Assembly (NCBI GenBank): GCA_018287875.1 | Contig: JAGVVL010000001.1 | Location: 372,001-436,000, forward strand | DNA from: Nigrospora sphaerica | Taxonomy: Eukaryota; Ascomycota; Sordariomycetes; Amphisphaeriales; Apiosporaceae | Direction of reading: 5' to 3' | Length of the DNA stretch: 64,000 nucleotides | Shown: positions 1 through 11,138 of the stretch, piece by piece | Layout: every line of letters starts with the position of its first letter | Position numbering within the stretch: position 1 is the first letter of the stretch | Made by a program: the position numbers and the translations under genes | Notes under the pieces: model-generated | Database searches by the model: none | Told to the model about the DNA's origin: nothing | The model's input: the letters and a program-made list of their open reading frames with translations, nothing else

Positions 1-2577
1 TTGCCGCGGTTCTGTGTTTGGGAAAGGCTGGATCGAGCCTCATCGGCCTTCTGGCGCGCGTTCGAAAGCTTGTTGCGAATGATGTGTTCTTTGGCCGCGA
101 ACTGTCCAAGGTCTGCCTCTATTTTCTGGGACTCTTGCTCCAGCTGCGCCTTCTCGGCCTGGCACTCCTCTAGCTGGGCCAGCTTGGCTTCCCGGCCACC
201 CTGGATGCTGGCGATCTTGGCCTTGAGCTCTTCGAGAGCCTTGGACCCGGCGTTGGCCTTCTCTTCGAGAATGCTCAGCTCGGATTGGGCCACGGCAATA
301 GCGGACTGCTTCTGGTTGATCTTCTCCTGCCAGGGCTCCAAGGACTTTTGCTTGGCGGCAATCTGATCCGAGTATACCTGTGTCTTGCCCTTGAGTCTTT
401 CGCGAATCTTGGCAAGCTCGGCCTCCTCCTCCTTGACCGTCTCCTCGAGGGCGACGATCTGCTCCGTGCTGGCAGCAATGTCCTCGGTGCATTGCTCAAT
501 GGTTTCGTCGGCCTCGGCACTCGACTTCTCGGCGTTGGCAATCGTCTTCTCGAGCTTTTTGCGCTTGTCGGTCAAGAACTTGCGCTTTTCGTCAAACTTG
601 ACACGCTCCTGCTCGAATTTGGCCACCTCCTTGACCAGGGCTTGGTGTTCCTTTTCCAGCGCCTCGTACTCCTTGCTGCCCTTGTTGTACGTCTTTTGGA
701 GCTGCTTGATGATCTGCTCGCTGCCTTGGTGCTTCTCAAGCTCAGCGTCAAGCTGGGCCTGCATTTGGCTGATGGCCTCGGCTGTCACCGTGAGGTTATC
801 GTTGCACTCGCTGATATACAGCTGGTAGAGGGCCGATTGCTTGTGTGTGAGCTCGTTTTCGTCGCGGATATAGGCGAGAGCCTTGTTCTTCTTATCTTCA
901 AGCCCGTTCTTTTCCTTCTCGACGTGCTGCACGCGACCGCTCTTCTCCATGCAGACTTCGTTCAACGTCTCGACCTCGGCTGCCGACTCCTCGATGGGGG
1001 TCTTGTATTTGGAAGTGCCGATAATGTCCTCCAGGTATTCGAGAAGTCCATCGTCGTGCTCGTGGGCTGCCTTGGGTTTCATCTGGGCAATTGACTCCAC
1101 CTCGCCTTGCAGGATGAGGAATCGCTTGTGGTCCAGATCGACGCCGCGGTCCCGTAGGAGGTTGGTGACGGTGGTGAAGTTAGACTCCCTGCCATCGAGG
1201 TAGTACTTGCTCGAGTTGTTCTTGAAGGCCTTTCGCGAAATGACCAGCTGCGAGTTGGGGACGACTTCGGACCCGCCAGTCGGCTACATATGGGTCAGCG
1301 CATGCCAATGGATGCAGAGGATGAGTACTCACCAGATCCATGACCTCCTGGAAATGGACTGCTACCTCACAGTGGTCGAGGTTCGGGTATTGGGCTGAGT
1401 TGTGAATCAAAGCTGAGATCTTGCCCTGTCGCATTTTGCTGGCGCGGAAACCAAAGACGAAGAGCAGCGAGTCGATGACGTTCGACTTTCCAGAACCGTT
1501 GGGGCCGACGACGGACGAGAAGGAGGCGTGGAAAGGGCCGACTTCTTGTCGTCCAGCGTAACTCTTGAAGTTGTTCAAGATCAGGTAGGTGAGAACCGTG
1601 CGCGACTTGGGGCCGGTGTCCTGAACGATGGGGGGTGCCATTTGAGCACGCGACTTGACGACGATGTCCATGGGCTTTTCGAGCAGGGTGTCCATTGCCT
1701 TGATGGGCTTGACGGTGGCGACAGTCTCATCACCGGCGGGTGGCACCTCCTCGACGGCCGTGATTGTACCCGCGGCGCGGGGCGTGGCCTCGCGATCAGC
1801 AACGGAAGGCTCGCGCTCTACGACCGTATCGTCGCGTTCGGTGGATTCAATTGGCTGGGTTGCGTCGAGCACCTCGGAAGCCTCTGGTTCGTTTCCAGGT
1901 TCTGTTTTTGGGGGGGGGTCGGCCTCGGTGGTTTCAAGCTGGGTGTCGAGCCCCGAAGCTTCTGCGTCAGAAGGCGGGGGGATTTCGGACTTGGACTCCT
2001 CGATTGAGTCCATGAGCTCTGAGTCGGGTTCCTTTGTGGCTTTCCTGCCTCTGCCTCTGCCCTTGGGTGCTGCAGCAGCCTTGGGCGCCGCAGCGGTTTT
2101 CCTCTTCTTCACCGCGGGCTTCTTCGGCGTGGGCTCTTCGAGGTCTGCCAGAGTGGAATTCGTTTGGTCCGGGTCCACAGACTGGCCGGGCTCGACCGAG
2201 GGTCGTGGCGCGACCTTCCGCTTCCTCACGGCGGGCTTCTTCTTCACGGGCTCTTCGGGATCGGCAGCAGTAGAGGCCGTTTCGTCCATGTCCATGGCAT
2301 CGCTGGGTTCGGCCGAGGGCGCGGGGGGGGCGTTTTTCCGCGGTCGGCCAGCGCGCGGTTTGGCGGGCGCTTTTGATGTGCTGGGGGCTGCGGAACCGGC
2401 GGTTCTGCGCCTGTTCGCGCGAGGAGCACTCTCCTCGGGCTCGGGCTCGAGCGTGAATTCATCTTCGCTCTCCTCGCGCTTGATGGTGCGGTTGCCGGCG
2501 TCCGACTCGTCCGAGGACTCTTCAACAATGACCTTGCGCCGAGCGGCGGCGGCGCGACGGGTCGGCCTGCCTGTCAT
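1..2577 (-). CDS. SMC4: Condensin subunit SMC4 (5' half; 3' end beyond the window)
   Basis: SMC4 pairs with SMC2 as the ATPase core of condensin, which compacts mitotic chromosomes in the nucleus. Exon 1 is 2577..1333 and exon 2 is 1283..1, open to the window edge; the 49-nt intron starts GTGAGT and ends TAG. The first ~310 residues are a low-complexity, charged Ser/Pro/Lys/Glu tail typical of fungal SMC4. Then comes the ABC ATPase head with Walker A GPNGSGKSNVIDS near residue 360. Exon 2 carries the SMC4-specific block RDRGVDLDHKRFLILQGEVE followed by QMKPKAAHEHDDGLLEYLED, then a long Lys/Glu coiled coil (about bases 1-900). The hinge, second coiled coil and C-terminal Walker B half lie outside. 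Full SMC4 is about 1400-1550 residues, so a little over half is present. It diverges from the ELYS gene. Identification is secure; the exact start is only the first ATG of the frame. Confidence 0.95.
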
Positions 2578-3124
2578 GGGGGGCGAGGGGGGTCTGCGGC
2601 GATGGCACGGCCGGTCGCGATGCTAGAAATGGGGTTAGTAGATGCGGCACCGTTGTGATTGTTTCAGTGTAGTTGTTCATGGGGACCCAACGGTCAAGTA
2701 AACAAAAACAAGACCTCATCCCCCACCTGCGACCAGATTGGCCGCCATCCCATGCTAGTCCCAGTTCTAGGCTGAGCTTGGCACTGGCAGCCCCCCGGTC
2801 TTGGCGCGTCGTCCCTGTTTTGTCTGCTCCCAAAGCGCGCCGCGCATCGCCCATCAGCAGCACCAGCTGCCATCCGAGGAACCCCCGAAGGCTAAAGGGT
2901 GACACAAATGTCCGCTCAGCTGACCCTGTCTCTACCCTGCACACTGAGCAGTCTCCTCTATCACCCTCTTTGGTTTCAATCCCTCCACCGGGCAAACATA
3001 CAGAGCCGGACGAGCACGGGCAGCTCCAAACTTCCATACTGTTGCTCTACTTCTTGCGCGTTGAACTGCCGCGGCACTCACTAACTCGGTCTCTGGCCCT
3101 TTGGCTGTCTGTTTCGTCGCCAAT
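2578..3124. promoter_or_regulatory. Divergent promoter region between SMC4 and the ELYS gene
   Basis: This gap separates two head-to-head genes and should hold both promoters and 5' UTRs. An inverted CCAAT box (ATTGG) lies at 2737-2741, and there are CT-rich stretches before the ELYS start. I see no convincing TATA box. Several open frames cross it but none has family resemblance. Confidence 0.5.
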
Positions 3125-4169
3125 ATGCTTGACATCACCAAATTCGACCGCGTCTTCGGCGCCCTGGAGCCGTACCCGTACACCCGCAGCTTCATCCAGC
3201 AGGCCGAGAGCTATCGCAAGACCTCTAATGGCGTCCTCTTCATCGACCGCGTCTTGGGCGCTCTGGGACAGGGCAAAGGTACGCCACCATGATTGTTCTT
3301 CTGTGCGTCTTGCATGGCCATTTTGTACCCACCGTCCGAATCTACAACGGCATGGCATCCCCGTATGTGCATTGTGCCGTCGCATCTAACCCTCCAAAAC
3401 AGCGGCGAAGCTCTACCCTCCCAAGAACGAGCAGGCCCTCGGCAACCTGCACCAGCAAATCACGTCGTCGGAGAACATCGCCACGCACCACAAACTGTCA
3501 GTGCTGTTCTACCTGCTTCTCGACATGGACGACCTGTCGGACGGCACCAACAAGGCCGAGGCCTTTGCCGCCAAGGCCGGCGTTCCGGACAAGTACCAGA
3601 TCTTCATGAAGGGCCTGTGGCACATGGATCGGCAGTCCTTTGCCGTCGCTCTCGAGTACCTCACACACCCGAGCCTGCTGCCCGAATTTTCCGACGACAT
3701 CATCCTCGCCCTCGCCCGCCACGCCGAACGCGCAGACGAGGACCACAAGCTGCCGCTGGCCTACTACCACACGGTCGAGCCCGTCCTCAAGAGCCAGGCC
3801 GCCTTCGAGGCCATTCTCGACGCCAAAGCCCGCGGCAACCTCTTTGAGGCCGTCATGTTTGCGCGCGCTCGCCCCGAGAGCATGCGGGAGCTGCTGTTCC
3901 ACCGCATCATCACCAATGTGCTGAGCGGGCCCAAGGGCGACCAGAAGGCTGAACGGGCGTCGGAGCTCGTGGCCCTGCCGCTGGACCCGCTGGAGGAGCG
4001 CTGGTTCGAGGATTTCCTCACTGAGGGTGAGGGGAAGAGACTCAAGGCTGCGAAGGACACGCTGACGATGCGCCGTATCGCGACGGGCCGTGTCAGCAAC
4101 GCTGGCGAAAAGGGCACCTGGGGCACCGTTATGGAGAGTTTTCGGGTCGGAAGCGGTGGCAGAGGTTAG
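3125..4169 (+). CDS. ELYS-domain nuclear pore assembly protein (Ely5-like)
   Basis: Protein of 306 residues in two exons, 3125..3278 and 3403..4169 (intron GTACGC...ACAG, phase 1). It matches the fungal ELYS-like domain of nuclear pore complex assembly proteins: an N-terminal MLDITKFDRVF block, then an all-helical body (KGLWHMDRQSFAVALEYLTH; LPLAYYHTVEPVLKSQ; ARARPESMRELLFHRIITNV). ELYS-domain proteins bind the Nup107/Nup84 subcomplex at the nuclear pore. The start is the first ATG after in-frame upstream codons without ATG and gives the family N-terminus. The frame ends at TAG 4167-4169 but stays open in the same frame for another 122 codons (separate entry), so the true C-terminus is uncertain. 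Family assignment rests on remembered sequence pattern. Confidence 0.85.
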
Positions 4170-4535
4170 AGTATCTCGCCGCCCCCTGAGCCCGGGTCGG
4201 ACTCGGATTGGGTGACGGTGTCACACCCGGAATACGACCTGGACTTCGGCCGGGACTGGCCACTGGCCTCGATCGAGATCCCCAACGCCCATGAGGCAAT
4301 CTTCGATGGCTCAGATGCAATCCCGGACTGGCCGCCGCCCTCAATCGAGACTCCCAACGCCCATGAGGCAACCTCCGATCGCTCAGTTACAACCCCGGCC
4401 GAAATCCCCGGACTCATACACGGGTCAACTTCGGCTTCGGACGAGGAGTTGGGAAACCCTTCGGAAACGTCTGCGGATGTGTATAGCGGGCCTCTGGGCA
4501 CGCAGTCGGATTCGTCCAGTGACAAAGAATTTTAG
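4170..4535 (+). other. In-frame open extension after the ELYS stop codon
   Basis: The frame of the ELYS exon continues after TAG 4167-4169 without another stop until TAG 4533-4535. The 121 encoded residues are Asp/Glu/Ser/Pro-rich and include two tandem copies of a 24-residue unit (4254..4325 and 4326..4397, both beginning DWP and sharing PNAHEA). There is no ATG near its start, so it is unlikely to be a separate gene. It may be 3' UTR, a readthrough tail, a tail joined by an intron I could not define, or a former C-terminus cut off by a nonsense mutation. Confidence 0.5.
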
Positions 4536-5004
4536 GTTGTAGTAGACATTGCATAGCGTCGGCGTCTCGGTATTGCTCGCGGTGACGGGCTGCAGTAAAA
4601 TGATAATTCATCAATTTTGCAAAGGCTACGAGCGTCACTCTTGATCTCGCTTCATTTCGTACATGGATGGATACCTCACCTAGTTCGCTAGTTACCTACG
4701 GCACCGTTTTGCCCTCCCGATTTGGCTTCTTCTGTTCCGTATTGATAATCGGTTGTTAACCACGGGGCTCACATTAAATGGGTATATAACTACCCGTCCA
4801 CTGATCAAATGGGAATGCATGTTATACACAACGGTGACGAACACCACCTCATTAGCGAACTCCAATACACCGAGTCGCCCTTAGCTTGTCGCCCGTTAAC
4901 GTAGCAGCTCGTTTCTGTGAGAACGTGCATCAAACATGCCGAACAAAAGAAAGGACCGGCCAGCTGCAATTACTGTCTGTCTCGTCAAAAATGTCACATT
5001 GGGC
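4536..5004. other. Intergenic, no gene seen
   Basis: Mixed-composition DNA between the ELYS extension and the tRNA. It has short AT-rich patches (for example around 4775-4800, with a TATATAA string) but no supported gene, repeat or RNA. Confidence 0.4.
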
Positions 5005-5008
5005 AAAA
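5005..5008 (-). terminator. Pol III T-tract terminator of tRNA-Glu
   Basis: Four T residues on the minus strand, about 12 nt beyond the tRNA 3' end. This is the usual minimal RNA polymerase III terminator. Confidence 0.6.
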
Positions 5009-5019
5009 TATTATTTTCT

Positions 5020-5106
5020 CTCCGATGCGGGGAATCGAACCCCGAGCTTGACGGATGGATGCTTTCCAATGAGAGCGTCAAATGTTAGCCATTACACCAC
5101 ATCGGA
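5020..5106 (-). tRNA. tRNA-Glu (anticodon CTC) with a 15-nt intron
   Basis: Read on the minus strand the sequence folds as a full cloverleaf. The acceptor arms TCCGATG and CATCGGA pair, and the discriminator is G. The anticodon stem is TGACG with CGTCA, the loop is CTCTCA...C, and the T arm is CGGGG-TTCGATT-CCCCG. The anticodon at positions 34-36 is CTC. A 15-nt insert (genomic 5055..5069) sits exactly between positions 37 and 38, the canonical site of nuclear tRNA introns. Mature length is 72 nt plus CCA. The internal B box (GGTTCGATTCC) is intact, and a Pol III terminator follows. Confidence 0.95.
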
Positions 5107-5822
5107 TGGATGTTGTTGAAAAATCAGGGCTTATCATCATTTTAGTACTTGATTGTCAGGTGGGCTCTAAGCGCTGGACCTACTAATGCGAGCGGGTAAG
5201 AAGTTACTGTGCAGTTGTTGTTTGGAAAAGCCTAGACACGTCTTTTCGGCATCCCGCACTCCAGTAGTAGGACGTGCTTGCCTCCAAGTGCGGGGACATT
5301 GACCCATCTACCCCCAGCGTCGGGTTGCCATTTCTTGATGCAGTAGCGATGGGAGTTTCGTGCGGGGGCATTGCTCATAGCAGAACTTCAAGGCCAGTTC
5401 CTGGCGGGGCATCCTACGCCCTGTCCCGATAATGTGTATTGCTTAAGAGTCAAGGGACACGATCTCTTCTGCTCACGATACGATTGAGCGGCACATCGCA
5501 TTGTGCGACATAGCAGAGGCGCACTTCAGGCCAAGGCTCATGATCTACCCATCGTCTTCCCGGACGTCTACTTATTTATCACTGTCCGTGGTGCGATCAC
5601 TGAGGCTCAGTAAGAAAGCTTTACCGACATTACCGCAAGGTGCCGGGCTATTCTTCATGGCTGTAAAAGAATTGCCAGCCAACACTCCGTCGTGTACTCC
5701 ACACATGGCCAAATGCGAGAAAGAGCGAAACGGACATGGAAGCAGTTCAAGTGGAAGCCCGATGTAGCCCACGGCCTTCGAGCAAAGCTTCGATAGAGAG
5801 AACATAATCCAGACTTCTAAAT
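5107..5822. other. Intergenic, no gene seen
   Basis: About 700 bases upstream of the tRNA 5' end. Only short, unrelated open frames are present. The NACHT-ankyrin relic begins immediately after, so part of this may also be degenerate STAND coding sequence, but I cannot show it. Confidence 0.35.
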
Positions 5823-6023
5823 ATGCCGGTGGTTGAGAACGGTGATACTCAGTTCGACGAGGAGAATGTCCCTGATTTCCATGACGTTATGTCAAACTGC
5901 TGCGGACCAGTTACCGTCGACAAAGATAGCAACATCATTCGCCTCGTTCCCTTCATCACCCAGGAGTTCCTCGCACGAACTCTACTAGTGTGGTTGCCAG
6001 ATGCCGAAGCTGTTATCGCGTGA
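5823..6023 (+). pseudogene. Relic of a NACHT-ankyrin STAND protein
   Basis: A 66-codon open frame whose second half (CCGPVTVDKDSNIIRLVPF, then TQEFL) matches the winged-helix-like segment that follows the NACHT domain in fungal NACHT-ankyrin proteins; family members read approximately CxGLVTVDxxSxxIRLVHYTTQEYF. No NACHT domain is seen upstream and no ankyrin repeats downstream, so this is a fragment of a former gene. STAND proteins of this type act in non-self recognition and programmed cell death in fungi. The match is from memory of the family. Confidence 0.55.
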
Positions 6024-6540
6024 ACGTGTTTTACATCCGTACTTTTTGGGGGGAGCTCGGTTGCCTGTGAAGCTGCATACTTTGATTAGCGCAATATTTT
6101 ATCATCGATACTCCAGCTCCATTGGAGCATGTGTGGACGCCCAAGCCGTATGAAAACTTGGGAATGACACCCTTTTGCTGTAGGATACTCAACGTACATT
6201 AGGAAAGCCTCGTGCTAGTTTTATCTCACGGTTATGACGTCAACTCGAGCTTCTGGGATAGTTACACGCTTCCAAGGATGGTGATAGACGCTTGTTCTAG
6301 CGCCAGCCAAGTACTGCAACCCCTTCTTGACCACCATCCCAGCTTGGGAAGGGCCAGAGATGATGCGGAAGAACAACTTTGTACATCGTTGCATCCCACG
6401 GAGCTACCAATGGTTTCAAGCTGGGTCTACCAAACTTTCTGGACGATATAAACGTCCAGGACAACCAGAGTCTCACCGCAACGGCAGCGGCCTCACGCGC
6501 AGGGTAGGAGACCATGGTCTAGCAACTGCTTGAGGTACCC
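6024..6540 (+). other. Probable decayed coding sequence, family unclear
   Basis: Short frames in this stretch look protein-like in places (for example LVLSHGYDVNSSFWDS near 6212) but are broken by stops and frame changes. It lies between the NACHT-ankyrin relic and another coding relic and probably belongs to the same eroded locus. No function is assigned. Confidence 0.3.
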
Positions 6541-6720
6541 GATATTGACATCATAAGAGTTGATATATCTGGACGAACCGCGCCGTGGTGGGCTCTTCGT
6601 CGGAACTATGGCTCCATTACTACGTTGCTCACTAAATTCAGGGACACAAGGAAGGACGATTCTCTCGATCTCCCATCTTCTCTCTCTGTGGTGGCCTGGA
6701 GTTTGGGCTTATGCAGAAAC
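6541..6720 (+). pseudogene. Unidentified coding relic
   Basis: An open frame without a start codon encodes about 59 residues of ordinary soluble-protein character (for example ISGRTAPWWALRRNYGSITT and LPSSLSVVAWSLG) and ends in TAA. The residue pattern is not what random DNA of this composition gives, but I cannot name the family. It may be an exon of a decayed gene that includes the 6.2-kb fragments. Confidence 0.35.
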
Positions 6721-7765
6721 GGCTAACACTAGCATGCATAAACAGTTGTTGTGTGAGCCAGGTTCTACCAGACTTGAGTGGATCAGAAGATGCAAATGGG
6801 GTCTCGGGAAATGGTCTCCACTGTCACGCCGTCATGTTGCCTTTGTTCCTGCGGTATGTCTCCTTAAGAGTCGGGTATTCTGTAGTATCTTGCTTTTCTA
6901 TTTTACCTCATACGAGACTCTTGAGCGCGGCTGTCTTCTTTAAGGGTTCTTCACACTTACGCGACGTCCTCTTTACTACCTCAAATGGGATGCTTACTAC
7001 TGCAAATCAAAGCAACTCCGGAAATTGCTGCTAAAAGCGGCCGTGGAAGCTGTTTCGGCTTCCTCGTCGGCCCGCCTTTAGAAACCTCCCACAACACCCA
7101 TCGGCTCTCGCGCATGCGGGCAAAAAAGCCCCCCCCCCGCCCCGGGAATTAAGCGAAGGAACGGGATCCCTGCACGGGGATCCTTCCGGGTAAAAAGAGT
7201 GACCCCATCCTCGGATGATTTGTCCTTCTCGACGCGGCTCGACCGCCTTCTTAGGCAGAGTTTTTCCTCGGCCAACGGCCCGAAAGAAGACGGTGTCCTC
7301 CCCCCACCCAAAGGCGTACCAATCCGAGGCCGGCCGTTTAACACGCCCAGCCCGTCCAGCGTATGGCGGGCGGAAGTCCCTTGCATGCGACCATTCAAAA
7401 CGGGGGGACGCACGGCAAGCGACTTGGCTCCATGGTGCCGGCGACCTTTGACCCAGTCAGGTCCTCGGCGCTGCAGCGACATGTTGTTGCATAGACTGAT
7501 TGACCTGCCGTTCTGGATTCGCTTGGCGGCTCGCGTGTGCGCTGGTGAATTGAAGGGTTTCATCCGACCGGGGGAGACGTCTTGAAGACTTTTTGCCATG
7601 CCGGGGTCTGTTGCTTCTTTCTGGATACAGTAATCGGGTTGTTGGGTCCGGCTGGGACCGCTCACGGGGTGAATTAGAGGTGACCTATCCCCAAACTCCT
7701 TCCTTCGTTCTTCCCCTTGCTTCAGAAGAAGCGCTGCTTACTCGACCTCCCCGGGACTTACGAAG
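6721..7765. other. Intergenic; upstream region of the PTH11-like gene
   Basis: The first part is moderately AT-rich with no gene. From about 7080 it becomes GC-rich with homopolymer C tracts (near 7130). A 195-codon minus-strand frame here has no recognisable domain and probably reflects GC content. The last 300 bases should contain the promoter of the gene starting at 7766. Confidence 0.4.
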
Positions 7766-9012
7766 ATGGGCTACTTTATCGATGGCAAGGATTGCATGGT
7801 AAGTCGAGGGTGTTTTCCACTTCCGCCCCCTTTCCCTTCGCTCGCGGGCCGGAACTTTTGCTCACGACCGCCCGCCCTCCGGCCACCAGATCTCGGAATG
7901 GATTCTCCTGGCCCTGGCCTTCGCCTTCGTCGGCGCGCGCGTCTACGCCCGGCTCGTCCGGCTCCGCGCGCCGCTGGACGCCTCGGACTGGCTGCTGGTC
8001 GTGTCGGCGCTCGACGCGCTGGGCCTCATCATCTGCGACACGCTCACGTTCGAAATGGGCGTCATGGATGATTGGCAGGCGTCCGAAAAACTGTCCAAGG
8101 TACGTACCGGTCGGCAGCGGGCGGATTACGGATACTCTCCTCCGACCAACCTTTTGGTCACCACTGGGAGGCCCATTGGGAAGGGGAGAGATGGGGGGAC
8201 AGGAACCGACGACAATACTCACACACTCGACCATAGATCTCGTTTGCGTCCAACTACTTTTACGACGTCGGCATGGGCTTCCCCAAGCTCAGCATGCTCG
8301 CCTTCTACTGGGCCTACTTCCCGCTGGCGGCGCGGCCGGGCCTGCGGAAGGGGCTGGTGGGCGCCACCGCCTTCGTCGTCGCCTGCTACCTCGCCATCCT
8401 CTTCGACGACACCTTCTTCTGCGGCGCCAACGTCGCCGTCCAGTGGTCCCAGGAAGAGGGCGCCTGCAGCGTCTTCTACGCCGCCCCGCCCTTCATCCTC
8501 AACTTCACCCTCAACCTGGCCTGCTATCTCTGTGGTAAGCAAAACACCAACCGGTCCCCCTCCTTGCTTATGCCGGAGAGTTGCCCCTGTACTAAACGTG
8601 CCGCACTCGCCGCCTAGTCTACGCCGTGCCCCTGGTTTTCCTGCTCCGTGGCGTCCTGACGCCGTCTCGGGGCGTCGTCATGACGTTCGCTCTGGGCCTG
8701 TTGACCATACTCTCCGGCGTCGTCCGGTTCGCCTCTCTGAAGATCGGGACGGGCCAGGAGAACCTCGTCTGTGAGTTAATACGGCACCATCACCCCTGGC
8801 AGGCCCACAGGGGCTGTGGGGACAGACTTACTGACCCTTGCCCCCCCTTAGACCCGCTCAGCATGGTGGAAATGACGCTATCCATCATCGTTGTTTCGGT
8901 GCCCGGGCTCAAGCCGCTTGTGAGCAGGCGCTCGCCCCCTCGAGGGAGGCAGGGATCGTTTACGGAGACGGATAATCTAAATGAGCGTATCGTAGCGCAT
9001 AGCAAGAGATGA
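7766..9012 (+). CDS. PTH11-like / fungal rhodopsin-domain 7-TM protein
   Basis: Five exons (7766..7798, 7890..8099, 8237..8534, 8618..8770, 8852..9012) give 284 residues; all introns have GT-AG ends and phases fit. Seven hydrophobic segments are visible, beginning SEWILLALAFAFVGARVYA, WLLVVSALDALGLIICDTL and PKLSMLAFYWAYFP, and ending with MVEMTLSIIVVSVPGLKPLV. The RxYxR-like loop after TM1, the KLSxLxFYxxxFP block in TM3, a Cys before TM5 and a final xPGLKPL segment match the rhodopsin domain of PTH11-like fungal receptors at the plasma membrane. It is shorter than the usual 350-450 residues: the extracellular start is only 11 codons and the cytoplasmic tail about 35. Its ligand is unknown. 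It converges on the beta-lactamase-like gene 240 bases away. Confidence 0.8.
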
Positions 9013-9252
9013 GAAGAATATGTGGATTGCGGCTCGATAGTCACGAGGCTCCCAAGCCGCAAACTCGGCGTTCAGGTCACGGGTGTGGTCAATGCCTCAG
9101 TGAGCATCAAGCTCTCGGTGCGAAGTTGAATTAAGACACATTGGTATCTATTATGCTTCTTCCTGCTGCGCGGTGAGTGCAATACTACGCGGGTTGGCCC
9201 ATGGTGCAGTGGCGTCTTTTCCCTCCATAAGGCAACAAACCATAAACTCGGC

Positions 9253-11138
9253 TTATTCGCGCTTGAGATCGACTCGGAACCCCCTCAACTCCAAGCTGAC
9301 GCAGTCCTCGTCCTCGGTGAAGACAAATTCGCCCAGGTCGTTGAACAAGTATACGCTCCGGTCCATGGCGGCCCAGGTGGTGCAGCTGCTCCGCGGCCAG
9401 GCGTACTCGGCGTCCTGGGCGGCCTTTTCGGCGTCGGCGCGCCCGTCGAAGTGGACACGCCAGGCGGAGCGCTGGCCGGCGGCGAGGCCCGACGGGTACA
9501 GACGGGCGGCGACGGGGACGCCGGCGGGCTGCGCGGCGCCGCCGTACTGGGGGTAGGCGCGCAGGACGTCGACGCCGCGCACGGTCCAGTTGCGGACGGC
9601 GAATCCGGGCCCGTCGTCGAGGGCGAGGGCGAGGCTCGAGTTGGAGGTGGAGTCGGTATAGGTACCGGCGAGGGCGGTGGCGGCCTCGGCGCGGCCGGCG
9701 TGCTCGGTGGCGGGCAACAAGGCCCAAGCGATGTCGGAGCAGAGGCGGTTCGGCAGCTCGGCCGTCGCCTGCGGGCCGGCCGTCAGCACCGTCGCGGCGA
9801 GGCCGTAGTCGGGCACGAGGCACAGCTTGGCGTGGTACACGCCAACGTCGCCTGACTTGGTGTACAGCTCGACGAGCCGGCCGTCGCGCGTCGCCACCGT
9901 CGTCCGGTAGATCTCCCACGGCGCCCCCATCAGCAGCCCTTCCTGCGACGTCGACGTCGCCGGCTTGAGCCACCGCCGTGTCTGCGCCGGCGATAGCAGG
10001 CGCGACGAAAGTATCGCCCGCCCAAAAGCCAGCAGGTCCGACGTGGTCGAGTAAAAGCCGCCGGCACTGCGCGGGGTCGCGACCGTCAACAAGGGGGTTC
10101 GGGGCCAATCTTGGGGGGAGGATAGCGGCCACTCACAAGTTCGGGTAGCCCAGGTTCACGCCCCAGTACGAGGCCGTCTGGGGTAAGTCGGGGATGAAGG
10201 CGCGGGCGGCGGCGACGGGCTCGCTGCCCGTCGTGGTCGAGTTGAGGCCCAGCGGGCCCGTCACGGCGTCGCGCATGTAGTCGGCGAAGCTGCGGCCCGA
10301 CACGGTCTCGAGGACGAAGCCCAGGAGACTGATGCCCACGTTGGAGTAGACGACGGTGGTGTAGGGCGCGTAAACGGGGTGGCGCTTGCCGAAGTCGCGG
10401 AAGAACTGCGCCCGCGAGCAGGGCGGGAGTCCGAACAGGCCGCCGCACGCCGGGCCCGTCGCGTTGCCCGCGTCAGGCAGACCCGCCTGCGTCCAGTTTT
10501 TGCGAAACGAAGACATATCATTCGCCACTGCGGTGTCCAGGTCAGGGGAGGATCGTTTCGGGCTGTGTTGGGACAGAGCCATGGGGAAAGGGGGGGAAGG
10601 GGTACTTACAGTCGGTTCCGATGCCCGACATGTGCGTGGCCAGGGAGCCAATCGTCACATCGTCCCAGTCGACCGTGGTGATGGCGTCGGCGGGCTCGGG
10701 GCCGCGCGGCATGTCGCGCAGCTCGGGCAGGTACCGGGTGACGGGGTCGTCCCAGCGCACGCCCTCGGCGAGCAGCGCGCCGAGGACGGTGAAGACCTTG
10801 GACAGGCTGCCAATGCGGAAGACGGTGTGCTCGTCGACGTGGTCCGTGCCGTTGGGGTGCCGCCGCGGCGGCGTGTAATGGAAGTTGAGCAGCGGCTGCT
10901 CCTCGTGCACCGACTGCACCGCCACCGATACGGCCGTGCCGTTATAGTCCGCCGTTTGGTTCCTGAGCGCCGCCTCGAGCGCCTCCACGGCCGTCCGCAC
11001 TGCCGGGTCCGCCGACGGGCGCAACGGCGCCGGCAGCACGGGCCCGAGGGGCGGGCAGAAGAGGGCCGGCGGGTTGCCGGTGGCCAGCGCCGCGGCGGCG
11101 AGGTGGCCCAGGAGGACCAGGCTGGTCTTGACGGTCAT
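9253..11138 (-). CDS. Secreted beta-lactamase-like serine hydrolase (class C / LovD-type fold)
   Basis: Three exons (11138..10610, 10527..10137, 10066..9253) give 577 residues. The start chosen (MTVKTSLVLLGHLAAAALATG) is a good signal peptide; an in-frame ATG at 11189 would add 17 residues before it. The catalytic S-x-x-K appears as FRIGSLSKVFT near residue 110 and the Y-x-N box as VVYSNVGISLLG near residue 235. The C-terminal ~180 residues form a beta-rich extension seen in fungal members. Several N-x-S/T sites suggest glycosylation. Known relatives hydrolyse esters, amides or lactams, or transfer acyl groups; the substrate cannot be read from sequence. No PKS or NRPS lies nearby, so a link to secondary metabolism is unsupported. 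Confidence 0.85.

Noticed and set aside
4165..4190. 26-nt GT...AG pair spanning the ELYS stop
   Set aside because: Too short for a spliceosomal intron, and it changes the frame.
7078..7665. 195-codon minus-strand frame
   Set aside because: No domain, no splice context, composition of GC-rich intergenic DNA.
9253..11138. Secondary-metabolite cluster around the beta-lactamase-like gene
   Set aside because: No PKS, NRPS, terpene cyclase, P450 or cluster regulator lies within the window.
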